Counted from the first letter of the stretch, positions 1 through 6,832 are shown. The stretch is 14,502 nt of DNA from Pseudomonadota bacterium (GCA_023445705.1 JAEXKM010000355.1:1-14502), one strand, 5' to 3'. Notes: generated by a model not told the origin, from the sequence alone. Made by a program: numbers and translations.

Positions 1-256
1 GGCTCACCTCGTCATGGCGCTTGCACCGACAGCCGGTCGAGATGACGAGCGTCTTCACCTTCGCCATCTGCCAAATGGTCGACTGCCAGCCCATCGCGGT
101 CGGGAGGCCTGCATATTCGACGGGTAGGGGATAGCCGGGCCGCCGATGGGGGCGGTGTCGCTCCACTCTGTCAGCGTAAATGCTCCTCGCGCCCGGCATG
201 CCGAACCAGAACGCAAAGAGAACATTTGAGTCAATGTGGCTGAAGTAGCGATCCAC
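1..256 (-). CDS. Partial hypothetical protein at the end of the putative integrated element
   Basis: A minus-strand frame stays open from an in-frame TAA at 289-287 to the left edge, about 95 codons, and its reading looks protein-like, with stretches such as DRYFSHIDSNVLFAFWFG and GLPTAMGWQSTIWQMAKV. Its third codon positions are GC-rich over the last 40 codons. I place the start at GTG 256-254, but no ribosome site is visible, so the start is uncertain; the first ATG lies further in. The C-terminus is outside the window. I recognise no family. It lies on the element side of the tRNA-Gln fragment, with a perfect palindrome 13 bases upstream of the GTG, so it is probably cargo or a maintenance gene of that element. 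A competing plus-strand frame (3-131) shares the GC-rich positions but closes after about 43 codons. Confidence 0.45.
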   Translation of the reverse strand, partial: MDRYFSHIDSNVLFAFWFGMPGARSIYADRVERHRPHRRPGYPLPVEYAGLPTAMGWQSTIWQMAKVKTLVISTGCRCKRHDEVS

Positions 257-268
257 AATTTCTAGGTC

Positions 269-283
269 GCGAACCGGGTTCGC
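269..283. repeat. 15-bp perfect palindrome upstream of the partial gene
   Basis: GCGAACC and GGTTCGC form 7-bp arms around a single central G. It lies 13 bases upstream of the proposed GTG start of the minus-strand gene and directly abuts the first CGTTTAC repeat. It could be an operator for that gene or a recombination-protein site next to the attachment core. The symmetry is read directly; the role is inferred. Confidence 0.5.
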
Positions 284-343
284 CGTTTACGCGGCCACGT
301 GTAACCTATTGATCCTGGGTGACGCACCAATGGCCGCGTTTAC
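284..343. repeat. Direct CGTTTAC repeats combined with a 9-bp inverted repeat near the attachment core
   Basis: CGTTTAC occurs in the same orientation at 284-290 and 337-343. Overlapping these, ACGCGGCCA (289-297) and TGGCCGCGT (331-339) are exact reverse complements separated by 33 bases. The second copy ends 35 bases before the tRNA-Gln fragment. Short direct repeats beside a tRNA attachment core are typical of tyrosine-integrase arm sites or excisionase sites, which is the role I infer. No integrase gene is visible in the window to test it against. Confidence 0.45.
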
Positions 344-378
344 AGCCAAGGGGTTGAGCTGGCTTTGAAAGGGCGTGA

Positions 379-422
379 TTTTGGTACCGTCATTCTAGGT
401 TCGAGTCCTAGTTCCCCAGCCA
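379..422 (+). tRNA. 3' fragment of a tRNA-Gln(UUG) gene; probable integrative-element attachment site
   Basis: Bases 379-385 (TTTTGGT) form a Gln anticodon loop with TTG at 381-383. They are followed by the 3' anticodon stem (386-390), a 4-nt variable region, a perfect T-arm (stem 395-399 with 407-411, loop TTCGAGT), an acceptor 3' strand TTCCCCA, discriminator G419 and an encoded CCA (420-422). No matching 5' acceptor strand (TGGGGAA expected) or 5' anticodon stem lies upstream, so this is not a functional tRNA. Integration into the 3' end of a tRNA leaves exactly such a fragment at the distal end of the element. With the tRNA on the plus strand, the element should lie to the left. Confidence 0.75.
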
Positions 423-494
423 CTTCCTCAAGCTCTCGCAAATGGTCACCTTGATGAAGGCCGGGCGATTCTCGCCGCGGCGGCGGAGGTCGGC

Positions 495-1646
495 ATGAGC
501 GTTCAAGAACTCGCCGCGCAAGCCATGGCTGCGATCCAGCGTGGCGATGCGCAGGCCGCGGTCGGCTTCCTGCAGGAGGCCGAGGCGCTCGCTCCGCTCG
601 ACGCCGAGCTCAAGATGCAGCGAGCGCTGGCGCACCGTATGGGCGGCGCGCTGCCGGCGGCGATCGCCGCGCTCGACGAGGCCCTGGCGATCCAGCCCTA
701 CAATTTTCTCGCCATGCTTTCGAAGGGGGCGATCCTCGAGCGTCTGGCGGGAGAACGCGCCGCCTCGCGAATCTATCGTAACGCCCTGGAGGTCGCGCCC
801 GCCGACGACAGGGCGCCGCCGCACCTCAAGGCGCCGCTGGCTCGGGCGCGCGAGGTCGTAACCCGCGTGGACGAGGAGCTGGACGCCTTTCTCCGCAGCA
901 AGCTTGGTCCGCTCGATGTCGCCGGCGGCGAACAGGCCGTGGCGCGAATCGACGAGGCCATCGGCGTCTATTCGGGGCGGAGAAAGATCTACAACCAGCA
1001 ACCGCTCCTGCTGCACTACCCGCGGCTGCCGGCGATTCCCTTCTATCCGCGCGAGCTGTTCCCGTGGCTTCCGGACCTCGAGGCGGCCACCGACGTCATC
1101 CGCGAGGAACTGATGGGGCTGCTCGAAGGGCAGATGGACGCGTTCGCTCCCTATATCGCCTTTCCGCCGGGCGCCCCGGTCAACCAGTGGGAGGAACTGA
1201 ATCATTCCCGCCGCTGGAGCTCGATGTTCCTCTGGAAGGACGGGGAGCGGCAGGACGCGGTCTGCGCGCGTTGCCCTCGGACCGCGGCGCTGCTGGAACG
1301 CCTGCCGATGGCGCGGCAGGAGGGCTTTGCGCCGGTGGCGATGTTCTCCGCCCTGGAGCCTCACACCCACATTCCAGCCCACACCGGATCGACGAACGTC
1401 AGGTTGCTGACGCACCTACCGCTAATCCTGCCAGGAGAGGCCCGATTCCGGGTCGGCAACGACATGCGCCGCTGGCGCATGGGCGAGGCTTGGGTCTTCG
1501 ACGACACGATCGAGCATGAGGCCTGGAACAACGCCGACGAGATGCGGGTCATCCTGATCTTCGACGTCTGGAATCCCTATCTCGAGGCGGGTGAGCGCGA
1601 CCTGGTCTCCGCGCTCATGACGGCCCGCAACGACTTCTATTCCTAG
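495..1646 (+). CDS. TPR-containing aspartyl/asparaginyl beta-hydroxylase family protein
   Basis: Predicted cytoplasmic Fe(II)/2-oxoglutarate-dependent dioxygenase of the AspH type (383 aa). The N-terminus carries three back-to-back 34-residue TPR-like units (about 3-36, 37-70, 71-104), probably for protein binding. The C-terminal double-stranded beta-helix (about 170-365) has the family's two iron-ligand histidines, H296 in HTGSTN and H341 in DDTIEHEAWN, and the 2-oxoglutarate-binding arginine R351 in RVILIFDVWNP. As in AspH, no carboxylate ligand is apparent. GGAGG at 485-489 lies 5 bases before the ATG, which supports this start. The gene is the first on the chromosomal side of the tRNA-Gln fragment, and its TAG stop overlaps that of the convergent downstream gene. 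Substrate unknown. Family assignment is firm; the target (protein, peptide or small molecule) cannot be read. Confidence 0.9.
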   Translation: MSVQELAAQAMAAIQRGDAQAAVGFLQEAEALAPLDAELKMQRALAHRMGGALPAAIAALDEALAIQPYNFLAMLSKGAILERLAGERAASRIYRNALEVAPADDRAPPHLKAPLARAREVVTRVDEELDAFLRSKLGPLDVAGGEQAVARIDEAIGVYSGRRKIYNQQPLLLHYPRLPAIPFYPRELFPWLPDLEAATDVIREELMGLLEGQMDAFAPYIAFPPGAPVNQWEELNHSRRWSSMFLWKDGERQDAVCARCPRTAALLERLPMARQEGFAPVAMFSALEPHTHIPAHTGSTNVRLLTHLPLILPGEARFRVGNDMRRWRMGEAWVFDDTIEHEAWNNADEMRVILIFDVWNPYLEAGERDLVSALMTARNDFYS

Positions 1647-2185
1647 TCCGTACGCCGGGCCCGGAACGCGCGGGTTCCGTCGACGCTGAGAAGGAAGCTT
1701 CCCATTGAGGCCTTGCGGATTCGCACCGGAAGCCCGGCCTTGGGCGTACGCGAGGGGTTATTGACGTCGACCTGGGTCCAGGTGGAACCATTCTCAAGGC
1801 GAAGAATCCACTTGCCCGTCGGGTCCTGGCGCGCCGAGGTGATGGTCGTCTCCAGCGTGTCGAGCTCTTCCTGCTTCTCGCCGCGCTCCAGCAGCGAGAG
1901 GGAGGGGACGCTAAAGCCGAAGGCCTGCTTGCGGACCTGGCGGGCCTGCTCGCGGTCTATGACCACGACATCGCCCTTGGCTTCCGCCTGTTCGAGCGCC
2001 GAAGCCGCGCCGTCGTAACAGGCCAGGCGCTCGGCGTCGGCGGTGATCTTCCGGCACTCCGCCAGCTTATCGAGCAGCGCAGCCCTGCCTTCCGGCCGGG
2101 GCTCGGCGGCGCTGGCGGGGAGGGCCGCCTGGGCGCTGACCGCAGCCAAGATCGCCATCCCGGCGAGCGCTTTGAAGCTTGTCAT
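1643..2185 (-). CDS. Small exported protein with a paired-cysteine motif, function unknown
   Basis: 180 aa. Residues 1-26 look like a cleavable Sec signal peptide (K5, hydrophobic stretch 7-20, small residues around A26-A27), so the mature protein should be periplasmic or cell-surface. After cleavage comes a conserved-looking segment LAECRKITADAERLACYD with C44 and C56 spaced 12 apart, suggesting one disulfide. I recall this ECR-(x)n-ERLACYD signature in many uncharacterised proteobacterial exported proteins, some linked to type VI secretion; that is memory, not evidence here. The C-terminal half (about 118-176) alternates hydrophobic and polar residues, including LENGSTWTQVD, and is probably a small beta-barrel. 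An AGGGG-like ribosome site lies about 9 bases before the ATG. The stop shares CTAG with the convergent hydroxylase gene. No function can be assigned. Confidence 0.82.
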   Translation of the reverse strand: MTSFKALAGMAILAAVSAQAALPASAAEPRPEGRAALLDKLAECRKITADAERLACYDGAASALEQAEAKGDVVVIDREQARQVRKQAFGFSVPSLSLLERGEKQEELDTLETTITSARQDPTGKWILRLENGSTWTQVDVNNPSRTPKAGLPVRIRKASMGSFLLSVDGTRAFRARRTD

Positions 2186-2583
2186 CGAAAGAGCCCCTTC
2201 AGATTTCGAATCTCATTGAAGCGACGCTGCGGCGCCGGCGCAATGTCCTCTCGCGATACTCTGTGACACCCATTTCATGGTGAGGCGGCAATGTGGCGGT
2301 GCGGCGGAAGACTTTTGCCGTGGAGCGCCCCAAACCGGATCGAATGGGGCATCAATTCGCTCTGATCGCGGCATATCCGCACAAGCCTTGCTGATAACGG
2401 CAGCCACGAGCATGGATTGTGACCAGAATGCTACAGATTGCCGTCCTTTGCGTTGCAGCGAACTGATGGTCGTTGACCTCCGATATGTTCGGCCCGTAAC
2501 TCCCATGTAACCGGAGGCGTATTGCGTCCGGGATCTTTTCTTGTGGGGAGCGGCCGCGTGGGCGAGCCGCTGGAGGGTCCATC
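2186..2583. other. 398-bp intergenic region between the exported-protein gene and the receptor gene
   Basis: No convincing coding frame: the open frames here lack both ribosome sites and codon bias, and base composition is less GC-rich than in the genes. It holds a short inverted repeat AGATT-TCG-AATCT at 2201-2213 next to the minus-strand ribosome site, a 6-bp stem GCCCCA/TGGGGC with a 12-nt loop (2327-2350), a weak sigma70-like TTGACC (2473-2478) with TAACTC 18 bases later, and the leader hairpin listed separately. It must contain the promoters of both divergent genes; I cannot place either confidently. Confidence 0.5.
2549..2571 (+). promoter_or_regulatory. 5'-leader hairpin abutting the receptor ribosome site
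   Basis: AGCGGC (2549-2554) and GCCGCT (2566-2571) can form a perfect 6-bp stem with an 11-nt loop. The next base starts the GGAGGG Shine-Dalgarno sequence (2572-2577), itself 6 bases from the GTG start at 2584. A stem ending exactly at the ribosome site could affect translation or mRNA stability. The structure is read from the sequence; any regulatory role is inferred. Confidence 0.4.
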
Positions 2584-5500
2584 GTGACATTCAAATCGAT
2601 GCGGGAGCGCCTATTGGCGTCTTCCATGATCTGCGGAGCCGCCATTCTGGGGCTTAGCGCAACCCAAGCCGCCGCCCAGGAGGGCACGGTTTCGGAAGTG
2701 GTGGTCACCGGTTCGCGTATTCCGCAGCCCAACCTGACCAGCGCCAGCCCGGTCACGGTTGTCGGCGCGGAAGACGTTCAAACCCGCGGCGTGACCCGCA
2801 CCGAGGACCTGGTCAACCAGCTCCCGCAGGTGTTCGCCGCCCAGGGCAGCAGCTACGCCAACGCCGCCACCGGCACCGCCACCGTCGACCTTCGTGGTCT
2901 CGGCCCGAACCGCACCCTGGTGCTGGTCGATGGCCGTCGCCTGCAGAATGGTACGCCGGCCGCCACCGCCGGCAACACCGCGCCTGACCTGAACTTCATC
3001 CCGTCGGCCCTCATCGAGCGCGTCGAACTGGTGACCGGCGGCGCCTCGGCCGTTTACGGCGCTGACGCCGTCGCCGGCGTCGTCAACTTCATCATGCAGA
3101 AGGACTTCGAAGGCGTCCGCCTCGACCTTCAGTACAGCGGCTACCAGCACAAGAACGAAAGCCGCGTTCAAGACGTGATCCGCGCGCGCCAAGCCGGCGC
3201 GCTGGATCCGACCCAATTCCCGATCCCGGAAGAAACGGTCTGGGATGGCGGCACCACCGACCTGAACCTGGTCATCGGCGCCAACACGGCTGATGGCCGC
3301 GGTAACGTGACCGCCTATGTCGGCTACCGTAACGTCCAAGCCGTCACCCAAGACCAGCGCGACTACAGCGCCTGCTCGCTCGGCAACTCGCCGACCGGTC
3401 CGCACGGCTTTGCTTGCGGCGGTTCGGGCACGACCGCTCCGGCGGGCTTCAAGAACGGTGGCGGCGTCGGCCCGACGCTGACGCTCGATCCGAACGCGCC
3501 CGACGGCCAAGCCTTCCGTCCGTACGTGGCCGCGCGCGACGCCTTCAACTTCGCGCCGACCAACTATTATCAGCGTCCCGACGAACGCTACGTGCTCGGC
3601 GCCTTCGCGCACTACGAGCTCAACGAGCACGCCGAAGTCTACACTCAGCTGATGTTCATGGACGACCACACGGTCGCCCAGATCGCGCCGTCCGGCATCT
3701 TCGGCCAGAACATCAATATCAACTGCGAAAACAACCCGTACCTGACTGCGGCCATGGCTAACGCCCTCTGCGCCGCCTCGATTGACCAGGTGCCGGATGA
3801 TGAGAACCGCCCGGAAACGATTGGCCCCAACGATGACGCCGATTTCGATCCGTCGAACGGCAAGCAAGCGTCGGTCGCGGTTCTGCGCCGGAATGTCGAA
3901 GGCGGCGGTCGTCAGGCCGACCTGCGTCACACCGCCTATCGTGGGGTGATCGGTCTGCGCGGTGATCTGGGCGATGGCTGGCGTTACGACGTCTACGGCC
4001 AGTACGGCACCGTCACCTACCAACAGGTTTACTACAACGAGTTCGCGCTCTCGCGCGTGCTCAAGGCCAATGACGTGGTTCTGGATGCGAACGGCCAGCC
4101 GGCCTGCCGCTCGGCTGTCCCGTCTCTGGCCGGGGCGAATTCGGACCCGAACTGCCGTCCGTACAACCTGTTCAGCCTCGCTGGTCCGAGCGCCGAAGCA
4201 CTGGCCTATGTGCAGACGCCCGGCTTCCAGAACGGTGATTACACCCAGGCGATCGTCAGCGGCACCGTGACCGGTGACCTTGGCCAGTACGGCGTGAAGG
4301 CTCCGTGGACCGAAGAAGGCATCGGCGTCGCGCTCGGCACCGAGTACCGTCGTGAAAAGCTCGACCTGAACGTCGACACCGCCTTCCAGACCGGCGACCT
4401 GCTGGGCCAAGGCGGCGCGACCCTGCCGTCGCAAGGCTCCTACGATCTGTACGAACTGTTCGGCGAAGCCCGCATCCCGCTGGTTTCGGACATGCCGTTC
4501 TTCCACAGCCTGTCGGCCGAACTCGGCTACCGTTGGTCGGACTACTCGCTCGGCTTCAGCACCAGCACCTACAAGGTCGCCGGCGACTGGGCTCCGGTGG
4601 AAGACATCCGCTTCCGCGCCAGCTTCAACCGTGCGGTCCGCGCCCCGAACATCGTCGAACTGTTCTCGACCGGCAACGTGGTCCTGAATGGCACGACCGA
4701 TCCGTGCGCTGGTTCGGATCCTGACTTCACCGCGGAACAATGCGCTCGTACCGGCGTCACGGCGTCGCAATACGGCTTCATCGCCGCGAACGGCGCCGAG
4801 CAGTACAACGGCCTGACCGGCGGTAACCCGAACCTGGATCCGGAAAAGTCGGACACCATTTCGGTTGGCACCGTGATCACCCCGACCTTCCTGCCGGGCT
4901 TCTCGCTGTCGGTCGACTGGTACAACATCCAAGTCGAAAAGCGCATCGGTCAGATCGGCCAGGACGTGACGCTTGAGCGCTGCGCGCTCACCGGCGACCC
5001 CTTCTTCTGCGACCTGATCAACCGCGCTCCGGGCACCGGCTCGCTGTGGCTGTCCAACAACGGCTACATCGTCGATACCACCTTCAACACCGGTAAGCTG
5101 GAAGTCGAAGGCGTCGACGTCGAAGCCAACTACCGCATGGACTTCTCCGACTTCAGCGCCCTCAGCGCCCTGGAGAACTACGGTGGGCTCGCCTTCAACT
5201 TCCAAGGCAGCTGGCTGAAGGACTACCTGGTCACCACCCTGCCGGGTGATACGCCCTTCGACTGCGCCGGCCACTACGGCAACGTCTGCACCGGCTCTGC
5301 GGTCCCGGCCGCGGCCCCGATGCCGGAATGGCGTCACAAGGCTCGCCTGACCTGGCGTTCGCCTTGGGACTTCGAGCTGTCGGGCACCTGGCGGCATATT
5401 TCGGAGATCAGCGTCGACAACGAAGACTATGTCGGCCCCGACGCGAAGCTGAAGGCGATGGACTACTTCGACCTCGCCGGCACCTGGGGCGTTCGCGAGA

Positions 5501-5661
5501 ACGTCACCCTGCGCTTCGGCGTCAACAACATCTTCGACAAGGCTCCGCCGCTGGTTACGCAAAGCAACTGCCCGGCCGGTCCGTGTAACGGCAACACCTA
5601 CCCGAGCACCTACGACTCGCTCGGCCGTTACATGTTCGTCGGCGCCCGGATGGACTTCTAA
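2584..5661 (+). CDS. TonB-dependent outer-membrane receptor
   Basis: 1025 aa, normal size for a TonB-dependent transporter, which imports a ligand across the outer membrane using TonB/ExbBD energy. A signal peptide (1-31, cleaved near A29-A30-A31) is followed by a TonB-box-like EVVVTGSRI (38-46), a plug (about 52-175, with VDLRGLGPNRTLVLVDGRRL and GGASAVYGADAVAGVVNFI) and a beta-barrel ending in a terminal Phe (ARMDF). There is no N-terminal STN signalling domain, so a sigma/anti-sigma cascade is unlikely. Seven closely spaced Cys pairs occur in probable extracellular loops: 264/278, 381/396, 508/524, 708/720, 800/809, 894/902, 996/1001. The GTG start is chosen for its GGAGGG site 6 bases upstream; an ATG at 2599 has none. 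Codon choice (GAA and CGT preferred) suggests high expression. Ligand unknown; neighbouring peptidases make peptides one possibility. Confidence 0.95.
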   Translation: MTFKSMRERLLASSMICGAAILGLSATQAAAQEGTVSEVVVTGSRIPQPNLTSASPVTVVGAEDVQTRGVTRTEDLVNQLPQVFAAQGSSYANAATGTATVDLRGLGPNRTLVLVDGRRLQNGTPAATAGNTAPDLNFIPSALIERVELVTGGASAVYGADAVAGVVNFIMQKDFEGVRLDLQYSGYQHKNESRVQDVIRARQAGALDPTQFPIPEETVWDGGTTDLNLVIGANTADGRGNVTAYVGYRNVQAVTQDQRDYSACSLGNSPTGPHGFACGGSGTTAPAGFKNGGGVGPTLTLDPNAPDGQAFRPYVAARDAFNFAPTNYYQRPDERYVLGAFAHYELNEHAEVYTQLMFMDDHTVAQIAPSGIFGQNININCENNPYLTAAMANALCAASIDQVPDDENRPETIGPNDDADFDPSNGKQASVAVLRRNVEGGGRQADLRHTAYRGVIGLRGDLGDGWRYDVYGQYGTVTYQQVYYNEFALSRVLKANDVVLDANGQPACRSAVPSLAGANSDPNCRPYNLFSLAGPSAEALAYVQTPGFQNGDYTQAIVSGTVTGDLGQYGVKAPWTEEGIGVALGTEYRREKLDLNVDTAFQTGDLLGQGGATLPSQGSYDLYELFGEARIPLVSDMPFFHSLSAELGYRWSDYSLGFSTSTYKVAGDWAPVEDIRFRASFNRAVRAPNIVELFSTGNVVLNGTTDPCAGSDPDFTAEQCARTGVTASQYGFIAANGAEQYNGLTGGNPNLDPEKSDTISVGTVITPTFLPGFSLSVDWYNIQVEKRIGQIGQDVTLERCALTGDPFFCDLINRAPGTGSLWLSNNGYIVDTTFNTGKLEVEGVDVEANYRMDFSDFSALSALENYGGLAFNFQGSWLKDYLVTTLPGDTPFDCAGHYGNVCTGSAVPAAAPMPEWRHKARLTWRSPWDFELSGTWRHISEISVDNEDYVGPDAKLKAMDYFDLAGTWGVRENVTLRFGVNNIFDKAPPLVTQSNCPAGPCNGNTYPSTYDSLGRYMFVGARMDF

Positions 5662-5687
5662 GTCCTACCGACACCCGAGAGAGATGA

Positions 5688-5716
5688 GGGCGGTGGCTTC
5701 GGCCACCGCCCTTTTT
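5688..5716 (+). terminator. Intrinsic terminator of the receptor gene
   Basis: A perfect 10-bp GC-rich stem (GGGCGGTGGC / GCCACCGCCC) closed by a TTCG tetraloop is followed by five T residues. It starts 26 bases after the receptor stop codon. This is a textbook rho-independent terminator and isolates the receptor as a monocistronic unit. Confidence 0.95.
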
Positions 5717-5802
5717 CGTTGTCCGGCAGGTTGACGAAGGCGTGACGAAGAGCGCGCTGATACGGCGCGTTAGCCTGTAAAATCAGATGGATAGAGAGCT
5801 GG

Positions 5803-5826
5803 GCGCGCGAGCGCTCAGTCGCGCGC
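5803..5826 (-). repeat. GC-only hairpin enclosing the protease stop codon
   Basis: GCGCGCGA (5803-5810) and TCGCGCGC (5819-5826) are perfect complements flanking an 8-nt loop that contains the stop codon of the minus-strand protease gene. No T-run follows on the minus strand, so it is not a classic intrinsic terminator. It may stabilise the mRNA 3' end or simply be a by-product of Arg/Ala codons at the C-terminus. Confidence 0.4.
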
Positions 5827-6642
5827 GACGGCTTCCATCGCCGACGCCGCGCGGGCGCCGCTGGTGAAGGCCTCGTTGTGCGCGACGGTCACCGGCGCAT
5901 GCGGGTCTTCCATCAGGGCGATGGTTTCGCGGATGTACTTCGCGTGGGTGACGATCCCGATTTCGAGTCGCTCGTTGTTCAGCTCGACCTGCTGGGTCAG
6001 CAGGCCAGCGATGAACTGGACGTCCTGCGAATCGCTGGATCCCACGCGGCGACGGGCCTGTGAGATGAACACCGGGCCGCCCGAGTTGCCGGGAAACACA
6101 GTAAAATCAAGCAGGAAGGTCGGGAAGGCCTGAGCCGGCGCGATCGGGAACGAGGCGACGCGGCCCGACCTCAGGATCGGAAAGCCCGCCTGGTTGGCCG
6201 AGAGGCCGCGCGGGAAGCCGAGCGCCATCATCTCGTCGCCGGCGCTGACCTGATTGGCCTGGAAGGTCGCATCCTCGGCCAGCCAGCTGATCGGAATGGC
6301 CGCCTTGGCGAAGGGCTCGGGCGCCGTGATCGAGATCGCCGCGACGTCGCGAGATGGATGCTGAGTCCAAAGTTGGCGTCCCGAAGCGTCGCGTATCCGC
6401 AGGTTTTGTGGCGAATAGCTCCAGGAACCGTCCGGATTGGGGAAGCGGTAGCCGATGCGGGCGTCTTGGCCCGGCATCTTGGACAGCACGTGTCCGGCGG
6501 TCACCAGCACCGTGCGCGGGGCGCCGTCGGGACCAGTCTCGGAGATCAGGAAGCCGGTGCCGACCGTGCGGGTGCCGTCACCCAACGGCTGTTCAAGCTG
6601 AACAGTCGCGTGGATCAACTCTACCGCTAGGTCCCAGGCCAT
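5815..6642 (-). CDS. Trypsin-like serine protease (S1-fold), no signal peptide
   Basis: 275 aa. The chymotrypsin-fold triad is readable in order: H51 in VTAGHVL, D99 in SRDVAAISI and S187 in FPGNSGGPVF, with the oxyanion-hole GNSGGP. The N-terminus (MAWDLAVELIHATVQLEQ) goes straight into the first beta-strand without a hydrophobic signal, and no PDZ domain follows the catalytic core, unlike DegP/HtrA. The ATG at 6642 has AAGGGG about 5 bases upstream and an in-frame TGA 15 bases upstream, so a missed signal peptide is unlikely. A short C-terminal tail (about 245-275) is rich in Ala. It is divergent from ptrB across 190 bp. It may be a cytoplasmic protease, or a catalytic-looking sensor or binding protein; substrate unknown. 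Confidence 0.88.
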   Translation of the reverse strand: MAWDLAVELIHATVQLEQPLGDGTRTVGTGFLISETGPDGAPRTVLVTAGHVLSKMPGQDARIGYRFPNPDGSWSYSPQNLRIRDASGRQLWTQHPSRDVAAISITAPEPFAKAAIPISWLAEDATFQANQVSAGDEMMALGFPRGLSANQAGFPILRSGRVASFPIAPAQAFPTFLLDFTVFPGNSGGPVFISQARRRVGSSDSQDVQFIAGLLTQQVELNNERLEIGIVTHAKYIRETIALMEDPHAPVTVAHNEAFTSGARAASAMEAVARD

Positions 6643-6832
6643 GACGCCCCTTACTCAAGAATTCATACGCTCCCGACACGCCAATAGGTGGGACAAGTTC
6701 TTTCGAGAAGCAATCCAGCAGGTTCCCAATACAGCATGCGCCCAATCGCCGCGCGACCTGCGCCAGGCACCGCAAAAGCAGTGTGCGACTGGGGCCTTGA
6801 GCATCGGCGCCAGCCGTCGCATCTAGCAGGTC

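Noticed and set aside
344..364. D-arm-like sequence (AGCCAAGGGGT) upstream of the tRNA fragment
   Set aside because: It resembles a tRNA-Gln D-arm, but spacing to the anticodon loop is about 12 bases too long and no acceptor 5' strand precedes it. It is probably chance, though a decayed 5' half cannot be excluded.
376..392. Reading the anticodon region as tRNA-Thr (GGT)
   Set aside because: A TTGGTAC loop with a TGAT/GTCA stem is possible but leaves a mismatch and a 2-nt variable region. The TTTTGGT loop with discriminator G and the Gln-like 3' half fits better.
408..1415. 335-codon minus-strand open frame opposite the hydroxylase gene
   Set aside because: The plus strand has a clear TPR/AspH protein with a ribosome site; this frame is Arg-rich and also runs into the tRNA fragment.
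2473..2502. TTGACC-N18-TAACTC as the receptor promoter
   Set aside because: The -10 is weak and an equally weak alternative is easy to find, so it is mentioned only within the intergenic entry.
2611..5562. 983-codon open frame antisense to the receptor
   Set aside because: It is the mirror of a GC-rich third-position bias on the real strand; it lacks a ribosome site, and its Arg/Val/Gly/Ala-rich translation has no domain, while the receptor reading is unmistakable.
6641..6826. 61-codon plus-strand frame in the protease/ptrB intergenic region
   Set aside because: No ribosome site and no codon bias; it begins inside the divergent promoter region and overlaps the protease start.
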